A stretch of DNA of 32,009 nt from Acidobacteria bacterium RIFCSPLOWO2_02_FULL_61_28 (GTDB lineage: Bacteria > Acidobacteriota > Terriglobia > 2-12-FULL-54-10): assembly GCA_001767035.1 (NCBI GenBank), contig MEKR01000196.1, positions 1-32,009 on the forward strand, read 5' to 3'. A model generated the notes under the pieces. The model did not search any database. It was not told the origin of the DNA and saw only the letters and a list, made by a program, of their open reading frames with translations. The translations under genes were made by a program, and so were the position numbers. Of the stretch, positions 1 to 6,291 are shown piece by piece (within the stretch, counting starts at the first letter, position 1; the number at the start of each line of letters is the position of its first letter).

Positions 1-18
1 TGGCCTTCTTCCGATCGG

Positions 19-879
19 TCATTCCTTCCAAAACAGTTCCGCGTCCGAGGCGCGGACGTAGTGGGCATCTGCGGCCATGGCGGCGATTCCCCGTCCTTGT
101 TGGAATCCGACGAAGCCCCGTTGCGCCACGACCCCGGCCAGTTGAGGAGAAACGCGGATGAAAGAGCTTGCGCGCCAGCCTTCGCTCTCCATCGCGGGGC
201 GAAGCAGCGCCTGGTCGGTGGCGCAGAACTCCACATCCTCCAACCCGGCGGCCTGAATCTGCACCAGAAACGTTTGCAGAGCGCAGGCCGTCTCCGGGAG
301 AATCGGAAGGAATCGCTCTCCTTCCACCTGATACACCGCCCCAAAAATCTGTCCCCGGCGCGCATCGAGCACGGGAGCGAAAAGACAGTGACCAGTGACG
401 AGTGACGAGTGATGAGTGACCAACGATGCTGCCGTTTCTGTGTTCTCGTCACTTGTCACTCGCCAGTTGTCACTATTGTCAGCCACCGCTCCCTTGCGGT
501 CGCGGCTCTGATAGGCCGCGGCGGCCAGGGCCTCCAACGTGGAGACCGGGACGACGGGCTTCCCGTGAACTTCGGCCAGGCCCTTCACAGCCGTCAAGCC
601 GAGGCGCACTCCGGTGAACGGACCCGGCCCGACGGTGACGGCATAGAGATCAATGGCTGGCGTGGTCAGGCCGTGACGGGCCACGAGGCGCAGAATTTCT
701 TCATGGAGCGCGGTGCTGCGCCATCCGGGCGGGAGAGGAACAACCTCCAGTTCCCCGCCCTCCGTAGCCTCGGCGGAGGCGGGCTTGCCTTCCCGAGCGG
801 CAGCGGAAGGGGAATCGTCCGCACGCAGCAGCGCCAGGCTCCCCGGTTCGAGACAGGTATCTACGGCCAAGACAATCAT
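19..879 (-). CDS. tsaB: tRNA threonylcarbamoyladenosine biosynthesis protein TsaB
   Basis: TsaB is the inactive-kinase-fold partner of TsaD in the cytoplasmic complex that makes t6A37 on ANN-decoding tRNAs. Seen here: an N-terminal ILAVDT-like strand (residues 2-8), the core VGPGPFTGVRLGL near residue 83, and LDARRGQIFGAVYQ near 171, in the family order. The protein is 286 aa, longer than the usual 220-240, because of two apparent insertions. Residues about 23-42 come from a CCTCCG...CGGAGG palindrome. Residues about 125-164 come from the SRDRKGA repeat plus a run of GTGAC-type repeats. Both keep the frame open. The ATG at 877-879 is the first plausible start and faces away from trpS. Identification is firm; whether the inserted loops are tolerated in the folded protein is inference. 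Confidence 0.93.
   Translation of the reverse strand: MIVLAVDTCLEPGSLALLRADDSPSAAAREGKPASAEATEGGELEVVPLPPGWRSTALHEEILRLVARHGLTTPAIDLYAVTVGPGPFTGVRLGLTAVKGLAEVHGKPVVPVSTLEALAAAAYQSRDRKGAVADNSDNWRVTSDENTETAASLVTHHSSLVTGHCLFAPVLDARRGQIFGAVYQVEGERFLPILPETACALQTFLVQIQAAGLEDVEFCATDQALLRPAMESEGWRASSFIRVSPQLAGVVAQRGFVGFQQGRGIAAMAADAHYVRASDAELFWKE
387..509. repeat. Composite repeat cassette inside tsaB (GTGAC-rich arms plus SRDRKGA element)
   Basis: Positions 387-421 carry iterated GTGACGAGTGA-type units. Positions 444-480 carry similar units in the opposite orientation. Positions 482-509 carry the element CCGCTCCCTTGCGGTCGCGG, which recurs at 2138-2166 and, inverted, at 4389-4413. The whole stretch is translated in frame within TsaB (about residues 125-164) without a stop codon. 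The same GTGA-type units appear again between tsaB and trpS at about 945-981. Confidence 0.7.
754..813. repeat. Palindromic insert coding residues 23-42 of TsaB
   Basis: A GC-rich near-palindrome (CCTCCG at one end, CGGAGG at the other, around 760-781) plus flanking sequence encodes a low-complexity Ala/Glu/Gly/Pro loop in TsaB, between the first strand and the LxVVPLPPGW segment. TsaB proteins normally have no loop of this size here. Read as an in-frame small repeat; no second copy was found in this window, so the repeat call is tentative. Confidence 0.35.
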
Positions 880-1085
880 GCGCGAAATCCACTATACTTG
901 GCTTCGATGGGTTGTGCTAAGATTCCTTGCTCGAAAACAAGAGCCGTGACGAATGATGAGTGCCGAGTGATGCGTGAAACGGGATAAGCCAAGAGGCGTT
1001 CGTTGCCGTGTCGGGATGACAACCCTGCGGTTGCCCTCGTGTTTGGCCGCATCTGCCATTATCTCCTTGAGGACTTGAGCATCGA
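880..1085. other. Divergent intergenic region between tsaB and trpS
   Basis: This 206-bp region must hold the promoters of both divergent genes. It contains a degenerate GTGACGAATGATGAGTGCC-type repeat (about 945-981) like the one inside tsaB. I see no clear -35/-10 pair and no T-box or other leader structure for trpS. Confidence 0.5.
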
Positions 1086-2123
1086 ATGGACTCCCAATCT
1101 CAGCCGCCGCGCCGACAGCGAGTCTTGAGCGGATTGCGCCCGACCGGCAATGTCCATATTGGACACCTGGCCGGGGCGCTCGAGAACTGGATCGAGCTGC
1201 AAAAAAAGTTCGAGTGCTATTTCTTCATCGCCGACTGGCACGCTCTGACCACCCACTACGCCGACACCAAAAACTTGCAGAACGACATCCGGGAGAACGT
1301 CAAGGATTACCTGGCCGCCGGGCTTGATCCCGAACAGGCCGTCCTCTTCTTGCAGTCCCGCGTTCCCGAGCACGCCGAATTGCACCTGCTCCTCTCGCTG
1401 ATTACGCCGCTCGGGTGGCTCGAACGCGTGCCCACGTATAAAGAGCAGCGGGAACAAATCCGGGACAAGGATTTGGGGACCTACGGCTTTCTCGGCTACC
1501 CGGTGTTGCAGTCGGCGGACATCTTGATGTACAAAGCCGACTATGTGCCCGTGGGAGAGGACCAGGTGGCCCACATTGAGCTGACGCGGGAAATCTGCCG
1601 GCGGTTTAACAGCTTCTATGGTTCGGTCTTCCCGGAGCCGCAGGCGATGCTGACCAGCGCCGCGCGCCTGCCGGGGACCGACGGCCGCAAGATGAGCAAG
1701 AGCTACGGCAACGCCATCTACTTGGGCGACCCGGAAGCGGCGATCCGGGAAAAGGTCTCGAACATGCTCACCGACCCCGCCCGCAAGCGCCGCTCCGACC
1801 CCGGCAACCCGGACATCTGCCCGGTCTTTGCCTATCACAAGCTTTTCTCTCCGGCGGCCACGGTCGAGATGGTCAACGTCGAGTGCCGCCGCGCCGGCAT
1901 CGGCTGCGTCGAAGACAAGAAACTGATGACCGCGAATCTTGTCCAGGCGCTCGCGCCGATTCAGGAACGCCGCCGCCAGTATGAGAACCGTCCCCAGGAC
2001 GTGTGGAATGTGCTCGAAGAGGGTTCCCACAAGGCGAAGCAAACCGCCGAAGCCACCATGGAGCAAGTCCGCGCGGGCATGAACCTGAAGCCGGGAGGAA
2101 CGGAGAAGAAAACGGCGGAATAA
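1086..2123 (+). CDS. trpS: Tryptophanyl-tRNA synthetase
   Basis: This cytoplasmic class I aminoacyl-tRNA synthetase charges tRNA-Trp with tryptophan using ATP. The class I signature HIGH is at residues 24-27 after SGLRPTGNV, and the KMSKS loop is at 202-206 (DGRKMSKSYGN). GEDQ near 157-160 and the Rossmann core between them fit TrpS. Length is 345 aa, normal for the family. The ATG at 1086 gives the N-terminus MDSQSQPPRRQRVLSG; a GAGGA lies about 12 bases upstream. It heads a + strand run with scpA, scpB, rluB and a CoA-binding gene. The gap to scpA is short and filled by a repeat element, so cotranscription is likely but not shown. Confidence 0.97.
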   Translation: MDSQSQPPRRQRVLSGLRPTGNVHIGHLAGALENWIELQKKFECYFFIADWHALTTHYADTKNLQNDIRENVKDYLAAGLDPEQAVLFLQSRVPEHAELHLLLSLITPLGWLERVPTYKEQREQIRDKDLGTYGFLGYPVLQSADILMYKADYVPVGEDQVAHIELTREICRRFNSFYGSVFPEPQAMLTSAARLPGTDGRKMSKSYGNAIYLGDPEAAIREKVSNMLTDPARKRRSDPGNPDICPVFAYHKLFSPAATVEMVNVECRRAGIGCVEDKKLMTANLVQALAPIQERRRQYENRPQDVWNVLEEGSHKAKQTAEATMEQVRAGMNLKPGGTEKKTAE

Positions 2124-2137
2124 TTGCGACTCAATGG

Positions 2138-2166
2138 GCCACCGCTCCCTGGCGGTCGCGGCTCGG
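2138..2166. repeat. SRDRKGA-family repeat between trpS and scpA
   Basis: GCCACCGCTCCCTGGCGGTC and the following GCGGCTCGG match the element at 482-509 almost base for base, and match the inverted copy at 4389-4413. Here it fills the gap between trpS and scpA and could extend the scpA reading frame if translation began at 2134. Confidence 0.8.
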
Positions 2167-2178
2167 ATAGAACAACGG

Positions 2179-2952
2179 ATGGAACAACCTTACAGCGTGC
2201 GCCTCGAAGCCTACGAAGGCCCGCTCGACTTGCTGCTCGACCTGATTCGCAAGCAGGAAATCAATATTTACGACATCCCGATTGCGAAGATCACCGGGCA
2301 ATACCTGGACTATGTGCAGCATAATCTCGACCGGCTGATTCCGGAAGCGGCCGGCGAGTTCCTGCTGATGGCGGCGACCCTGATCCACATCAAGTCGCGG
2401 TTGCTGCTGCCGCCCGATCCGACGCTCACGCCCGAGGAGCAGGAAGACCCGCGGGACGAGCTGGTCGCGCAACTGCTCGAGCACGAGAAATTCAAGCGAG
2501 CCGCCCAGATGTTGCAGCAAAAGCACGTGGTGCAGAGCGCCACGTGGTCGCAGCCCGGCTTGAGCGCCTTCCTCGACCCGGAGGCCGAGCCGAGCCTGTC
2601 AGTCACGGTCTACGATCTGGTCCGTGTTTTCCAGCAGGTTATCGAGCGCGCCAAACAGAAGCCGCTGCTCGAAGTGGAAGAGGAACGAGTCACGGTCGGC
2701 GAGATGATGCAGCATTTATGCCGTCTGCTCGCCGCCCGCCGGGAAGCCTTGCCGCTTAGCGAAGCGCTTGCAGGGCTGCGCTCCCGCGACGCCCTTGTAG
2801 CCACCTTCCTGGCTCTGCTCGAACTCATCCGCCTGCAAGCCGTGGCCGCGCGCCAGAAAGACTTGTTTGGAGAAATCCTGTTGCGCAAGTATCGTATGTT
2901 TGATGAGGTGGTCGCAAGAACACAGCGGGGAGTGGACGAGGGGTATCAGTAG
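2179..2952 (+). CDS. scpA: Segregation and condensation protein A (kleisin)
   Basis: ScpA is the kleisin subunit that bridges the SMC heads and binds ScpB in the bacterial condensin complex on the nucleoid. The N-terminus YSVRLEAYEGPLDLLLDLIRK is the family hallmark, followed by INIYDIPIAKIT and an AATLIHIKSRLLLP helix. The C-terminal winged-helix part ends with FLALLELIRLQAVAARQ and a DLFGEI-like tail. I prefer the ATG at 2179 (257 aa). An upstream in-frame ATG at 2134 would add residues encoded by the repeat at 2138-2166. scpB follows after 127 bp. No strong ribosome binding site is visible at either start. Confidence 0.95.
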   Translation: MEQPYSVRLEAYEGPLDLLLDLIRKQEINIYDIPIAKITGQYLDYVQHNLDRLIPEAAGEFLLMAATLIHIKSRLLLPPDPTLTPEEQEDPRDELVAQLLEHEKFKRAAQMLQQKHVVQSATWSQPGLSAFLDPEAEPSLSVTVYDLVRVFQQVIERAKQKPLLEVEEERVTVGEMMQHLCRLLAARREALPLSEALAGLRSRDALVATFLALLELIRLQAVAARQKDLFGEILLRKYRMFDEVVARTQRGVDEGYQ

Positions 2953-2959
2953 ATGAGAA

Positions 2960-2995
2960 GGGAATAGGGAACAGGGAATAGGGGACAGGGAACAG
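2960..2995. repeat. GGGAACAGGGAATA purine-rich iteron run between scpA and scpB
   Basis: Five imperfect copies of a GGGAAYAG-like heptamer lie in tandem just after the scpA stop. Related units in both orientations occur at 5124-5190. It is a short intergenic repeat of unknown role and carries no palindrome by itself. Confidence 0.7.
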
Positions 2996-3079
2996 AAAGC
3001 GGGAAGTAGCGGTCGACAAGCGCACCTCCATTCCCCAGTCCCGACCTCCTGATACCTGCAATCCAGCGTAGGACACAAC

Positions 3080-3775
3080 GTGGAATATCAAGGATCAGAC
3101 CAAACCTTGCAAGCAACCGTGGAAGCGATCGTGTATGTGGCCGACGAGCCGGTGACGGTCGAGCAAATCGCCATCGCGCTGGGAGGGGTGAGCCACGACG
3201 CCGTCCGAAACGCGTTGCGGGCGCTCCAGGAAAAATACCGCAGCGACGAGCACGGCATCGAAATCTGCGAGATCGCCGGCGGCTACAAGATGTTCACCAA
3301 ACCGGAACACCACGAGACGGTCCGGCGTTTTGTGAAGGAACTGACGGCGCCGCTGAAGTTCTCGATGGCGGCGCTCGAAACGCTGGCGACCATCGCGTAT
3401 CGCCAGCCCGTCACCTTGCCGGAGATTCAGCAAATCCGCGGCGTGGACGCCTCCGCCGCCGTCAAGACGCTGCTCGACCGCAAGCTCGTGACCACGGCGG
3501 GACGCAAGAGCGTGATTGGCCGTCCGATCCTCTATCGCACGACCAAGGAGTTCCTGAAGCACTTCGGACTGAGCGGCATAGACGAGTTGCCGAGTATCAA
3601 GGAATTCGAGGAATTGGCCCGCGCCGCGCTCGGCGACATTCTGAGCAGCCCTGTCAGCGATGCTTCCGCCGACGCTGGTAGCGACGCTTTTGGCGACGCG
3701 CTGCCGGAACCGGAGCCGGACGATGCTCCTCCGCAAGCTGTCCCAGAAACCGCCAAGGATAGCGATGGCGCTTGA
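3080..3775 (+). CDS. scpB: Segregation and condensation protein B
   Basis: ScpB is the KITE subunit of the SMC-ScpAB condensin, a tandem winged-helix dimer. The N-terminus LQATVEAIVYVADEPVTVEQ, the middle EICEIAGGYKMFTKPEH, and LSxAxLETLATIAYRQPVTLPEIQQIRGVD followed by GRPxLYRTTKEFLKHFGL are diagnostic. Length is 231 aa with an acidic, disordered Asp/Ala/Pro-rich tail from about residue 190. The GTG at 3080 is chosen because an AGGA lies about 8 bases before it and it gives the expected N-terminus. The 3' end overlaps rluB by 11 bases, indicating translational coupling. Confidence 0.96.
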   Translation: MEYQGSDQTLQATVEAIVYVADEPVTVEQIAIALGGVSHDAVRNALRALQEKYRSDEHGIEICEIAGGYKMFTKPEHHETVRRFVKELTAPLKFSMAALETLATIAYRQPVTLPEIQQIRGVDASAAVKTLLDRKLVTTAGRKSVIGRPILYRTTKEFLKHFGLSGIDELPSIKEFEELARAALGDILSSPVSDASADAGSDAFGDALPEPEPDDAPPQAVPETAKDSDGA

Positions 3776-4748
3776 ACGCCTTCAGAAGATCATCGCGCGC
3801 TCCGGCGTTGCCTCCCGCCGAAAAGCCGAAGAGTTCATCGTCGCCGGCCGCGTGACCGTCAACGGCGTCGCGGTGCGCGAACTCGGCAGCAAGGCCGACG
3901 CCGCCACCGACCACATCCGCGTGGACGGCAAACTGCTACGCGCGCCGCGCCACTTTGTCTATCTGGCCCTGAACAAGCCGCGCGGTTGCGTGACCACCCG
4001 GTCGGACCCCGAGCAGCGCCCGACGGTAATGGACTCGTTGAAGGGGGTGAAGGAACGGGTCTATCCGGTCGGCCGCCTCGATTTTCACACCGAGGGATTG
4101 CTGCTCCTGACCAACGACGGCGAGTTTGCCAACCGCATCATTTCGGCAGCCTCCGGCATCCCCAAGACGTACTGGGCGAAGGTGGCCGGAATGCCCGCCG
4201 GAGAAGACTTGGACAAACTCCGGCACGGGATCGTGCTCGACCGCCGCCGCACCCTGCCGGCCCGCATCCGTCCGCTTTCCCGCACCGACACCGGACTTCC
4301 TCCGCACCGCGCCCGTCCCGTGCGACGCCAAGGGAACCGTGAGGGAGCAGGCACTCGCGCCCGTGCGCGCGCCGGTGGGGAGAGGTATCCGAGCCGCGAC
4401 CGCAAGGGAGCGGAGGACTCCGCGAATCCCTGGTTTGAAGTCATCTTGCGCGAGGGCCGCCAGAACCAGATACGGCGGATGTTTGAGCGGATCGGGCATC
4501 CGGTCCGAAAATTGAAGCGTGTCCGGATCGGCTCGGTCTCCCTCGGTCCGCTCCCGGTGGGACACTATCGCATCCTCACCGCGCAGGAGGTTGAGAGCCT
4601 GCAATGCAAAGAGTGGTCCCGCAGCGAAACCGAGCCGCGCCCGTCCCGAGCAAAGTCGAGGGAACCGCAAGGAAGCAGGCACGGAGTTCCAAAATCCGTC
4701 GAATCGAAACCAAAGTCCCCCGATGGAATCCGAGAAAACCGTCATTGA
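3765..4748 (+). CDS. 23S rRNA pseudouridine synthase, RluB/RsuA family
   Basis: The enzyme isomerises a uridine in rRNA to pseudouridine. An S4 RNA-binding domain spans residues 1-60 (LQKIIARSGVASRRKAEEFI). The catalytic domain follows with LALNKPRGCVTT and GRLDFHTEGLLLLTNDG, where D106 is the catalytic aspartate. EGRQNQIRRMFERIGHPV lies near 230-247. The ATG at 3765 has AAGGA about 6 bases upstream and the gene overlaps scpB. Residues about 178-221, in the variable region before WFEVILREGR, are repeat-derived: they hold a PVRRQGNREGAG stretch and the SRDRKGA element. The C-terminal 45 residues after VESLQ are also repeat-derived. RluB rather than RsuA or RluE is inferred from the scpAB neighbourhood. 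Confidence 0.92.
   Translation: MALERLQKIIARSGVASRRKAEEFIVAGRVTVNGVAVRELGSKADAATDHIRVDGKLLRAPRHFVYLALNKPRGCVTTRSDPEQRPTVMDSLKGVKERVYPVGRLDFHTEGLLLLTNDGEFANRIISAASGIPKTYWAKVAGMPAGEDLDKLRHGIVLDRRRTLPARIRPLSRTDTGLPPHRARPVRRQGNREGAGTRARARAGGERYPSRDRKGAEDSANPWFEVILREGRQNQIRRMFERIGHPVRKLKRVRIGSVSLGPLPVGHYRILTAQEVESLQCKEWSRSETEPRPSRAKSREPQGSRHGVPKSVESKPKSPDGIRENRH
4309..4354. repeat. Second in-gene repeat family, copy 1 (in rluB)
   Basis: The sequence GCGCCCGTCCCG...AAGGGAACCG...AGGGAGCAGGCAC recurs at 4637-4682 with a handful of differences. Both copies are translated within rluB, but in different reading phases: copy 1 reads PVRRQGNREGAG and copy 2 reads PSRAKSREPQGSRH. Confidence 0.75.
4389..4413. 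repeat. SRDRKGA-family repeat inside rluB (inverted copy)
   Basis: CCGAGCCGCGACCGCAAGGG and the following AGCGG are the reverse complement of the elements at 482-509 and 2138-2166. It is translated as PSRDRKGA, the same peptide frame as in TsaB, so both host genes carry it in the same orientation relative to coding. Confidence 0.85.
4637..4682. repeat. Second in-gene repeat family, copy 2 (rluB C-terminal tail)
   Basis: Matches the copy at 4309-4354 along its length (GCGCCCGTCCCG, then GAGGGAACCG, then AGCAGGCAC). It extends the rluB reading frame past the usual end of the enzyme and lies just before the start of the next gene. Confidence 0.75.
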
Positions 4749-5142
4749 TGAAATCCTCACGTCGTCCCGCGTGATTGCGGTGGTCGGCATTTCGAGTCAG
4801 GAGTGGCGGCCGAGCTTCCAGGTCTCTCGGTACATGCAGACGGCAGGCTTCCGAATCATCCCTGTCAATCCCAATGAAACTGAAGTGCTCGGTGAGCGTG
4901 CCTATGCGCGTCTGGAAGATGTCCCGGAACCGATTGATGTCGTGGATATTTTCCGGCGCTCTGAATTTGTGCCGCCGGTGGTCGAGTCCGCGATTCAGGT
5001 GGGTGCGAAAACCGTCTGGATGCAGGAAGGGATTGTTCACGAGGAAGCGGCTAGCCGCGCCCGCGCGGCCGGACTCCGCGTCGTGATGGACCGCTGCCTC
5101 CTCAAAGCGCACAGGCGCTGGAAGAGAGGGAGTGGGGAGTAG
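4723..5142 (+). CDS. CoA-binding domain protein (YccU-like)
   Basis: A single Rossmann-type CoA-binding domain of 139 aa. Seen: VIAVVGIS at residues 18-25 (nucleotide-binding turn), GFRIIPVNPNE, VLGERAYARLEDVPEPIDVVDIFRR, then AKTVWMQEGIVHEEAASRARAAGLRVVMDRC near the end. This is the order in small stand-alone CoA-binding proteins related to the N-terminal half of succinyl-CoA synthetase alpha. The biochemical role of this family is unclear. The ATG at 4723 overlaps the repeat-extended rluB end by 26 bases; a longer in-frame extension upstream is repeat-derived and unlikely. Last gene of the trpS-to-here run. Confidence 0.9.
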   Translation: MESEKTVIDEILTSSRVIAVVGISSQEWRPSFQVSRYMQTAGFRIIPVNPNETEVLGERAYARLEDVPEPIDVVDIFRRSEFVPPVVESAIQVGAKTVWMQEGIVHEEAASRARAAGLRVVMDRCLLKAHRRWKRGSGE

Positions 5143-5190
5143 GGAGTGGGGAATCCTCCTTCTTCTGTTCCCTGTTCCCTGTTCCCTCTC
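5124..5190. repeat. Inverted GGGA/TCCC iteron pair at a convergent gene junction
   Basis: GAGGGAGTGGGGAGTAGGG units at 5124-5152 face CTGTTCCCTGTTCCCTGTTC units at 5165-5190. The two halves are complementary enough to fold into a long imperfect purine-pyrimidine hairpin. It sits at the 3' ends of two convergent genes (the CoA-binding gene on + and the repressor on -), so it may act as a shared terminator. There is no clear T-run. Confidence 0.55.
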
Positions 5191-5866
5191 ACACCTCGCG
5201 GCCCACCCAGACGACTTCCCCGCGAACAACGGATAAGATGTCGCGCTCTTCGAGCGAGATTTCGGTCGCTTTGCTCTCCCGCCAGCGCGAATTCTCCGCC
5301 ACCAGGACGAGAGAATTGCCCGCCAGCGCGCAGTGGCGCAGACCAGCCCCGCCTTCGAGCGACACCGCATAGATGCGGTCGAGGCGCGGCGCTTTTCGCT
5401 TGGCCGGGTCCGTGTCGAGCAGGACCAAATCCAGCGGCTGGATGCTCGGAATCATCGCTTCTTCTTTCGCTCCCACGGCAATCAGCACGGGCCGGTGGAA
5501 CTCGCGGACAAAGCTGCGCAGGAAAGCCCGGTAGCCCTCGATGCGCCCCTCCGGCGGAAAGGCGTGCCCTGGCCCGAGCTTGCCTTTCAAAACCGGGATG
5601 TCTGCATAATCACTGTCCGCGTAATCGAGCCTGGGGACGCGCTTCAACATTTCTTCGACCGAAATCAGGTCCTCGAGATCAATCCCCAGATAGCGGAACA
5701 ACTGGTTCAGCGTGGCAATGCGAAAGTTCCCCCGGCCGTTCAAAAACCGGCTGACATGGGCCTGCTCGATATCGAGCGCCTCGGCAATCTGCCGCTGCGT
5801 GGCTCCCAAGGCAATCCTCTCCCGCAGCAACGCCCGCAGCTTTTCTTGAACTGTGAAAAGGTCCAA
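5189..5866 (-). CDS. CI/LexA-like repressor: HTH plus degenerate S24 domain
   Basis: A 225-aa DNA-binding regulator. An XRE-like helix-turn-helix is at residues 20-62 (TQRQIAEALDIEQAHVSRFLNG...NQLFRYLGI). A C-terminal domain follows the S24 (LexA/CI) pattern: AMIPSIQPLDLVLLDTD at 137-153, DRIYAVSLEGG near 163, and LVLVAENS near 186. The self-cleavage dyad looks lost: Ala137 stands where the nucleophilic Ser should be, and Arg-His (177-178) where the Lys is expected. A longer upstream ORF exists, but I choose TTG at 5866 because AGGAGG lies 9 bases before it and the HTH fold begins soon after. It is divergent from the gene at 6009 across an operator-like promoter, which suggests it controls that promoter. 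Specific target unknown. Confidence 0.75.
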   Translation of the reverse strand: MDLFTVQEKLRALLRERIALGATQRQIAEALDIEQAHVSRFLNGRGNFRIATLNQLFRYLGIDLEDLISVEEMLKRVPRLDYADSDYADIPVLKGKLGPGHAFPPEGRIEGYRAFLRSFVREFHRPVLIAVGAKEEAMIPSIQPLDLVLLDTDPAKRKAPRLDRIYAVSLEGGAGLRHCALAGNSLVLVAENSRWRESKATEISLEERDILSVVRGEVVWVGREV

Positions 5867-5892
5867 CTCCCTATGCCTCCTAGGCGTACCAG

Positions 5893-5954
5893 AAAAGTAT
5901 ACCTCAGACGAAATAAACTTCTTGACAAAAGTATCTGTACGAATATACTTGTTA
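5893..5954 (+). promoter_or_regulatory. Strong sigma-70 promoter with AAGTAT half-site operator
   Basis: TTGACA (5922-5927), a 16-base spacer and TATACT (5944-5949) point toward the small gene at 6009. The half-site AAGTAT occurs at 5895-5900 and 5929-5934, and inverted (ATACTT) at 5945-5950. The last two form AAGTAT-N10-ATACTT overlapping both promoter boxes. An AAAAGTAT direct repeat is spaced 34 bases apart. The divergent HTH repressor at 5189-5866 is the obvious candidate binder (inference). Confidence 0.7.
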
Positions 5955-6008
5955 CACATAGACCGTGTTGTTCTGATACCTACGCAGAACACGATTGGGG
6001 AATGCACG

Positions 6009-6224
6009 ATGCCGCTTACGAACCAAGAGATGGAAGCCAAGCTGGCCGCGCTGGAAGACCGCGTCGGCTTGCTCACAGCGACAGTGGACACCCTGGAGAC
6101 CCGGTGGGACCAAAAGGGGCAAGAGTGGGCGGATTGGTCGCTCCTCCTCCACGTCCTGACGGAGGTGATTGACCGGCAGCTCGAGCGGGACCGGGGGAAG
6201 ACTCCGGGGGCTTCGCCAGCGTAA
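6009..6224 (+). CDS. Small coiled-coil protein, unknown function
   Basis: A 71-aa protein starting MPLTNQEMEAKLAALEDRVG. Heptad-like Leu/Val spacing over residues 5-40 (LAALEDRVGLLTATVDTLETRW) predicts a coiled coil, with a second helix around LLLHVLTEVIDRQLER. A short hydrophilic tail follows. The ATG at 6009 has GGGGAA about 8 bases upstream, and a near-consensus promoter lies 60 bases before it. It resembles small helical accessory proteins next to phage-like repressors, but I recognise no family. GC is still typical here and drops in the next genes. Confidence 0.55.
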   Translation: MPLTNQEMEAKLAALEDRVGLLTATVDTLETRWDQKGQEWADWSLLLHVLTEVIDRQLERDRGKTPGASPA

Positions 6225-6291
6225 CGGACGGTCGGGGACTGCGAAATCTCTCTTGAAACGCGACCGCCTTGCCTGGGAAGGAGGCTCTGGT

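Noticed and set aside
1059-2066. Long - strand ORF opposite trpS (335 aa)
   Set aside because: It is an antisense shadow of a confidently identified gene with high-GC codon bias; no family motifs and no ribosome binding site.
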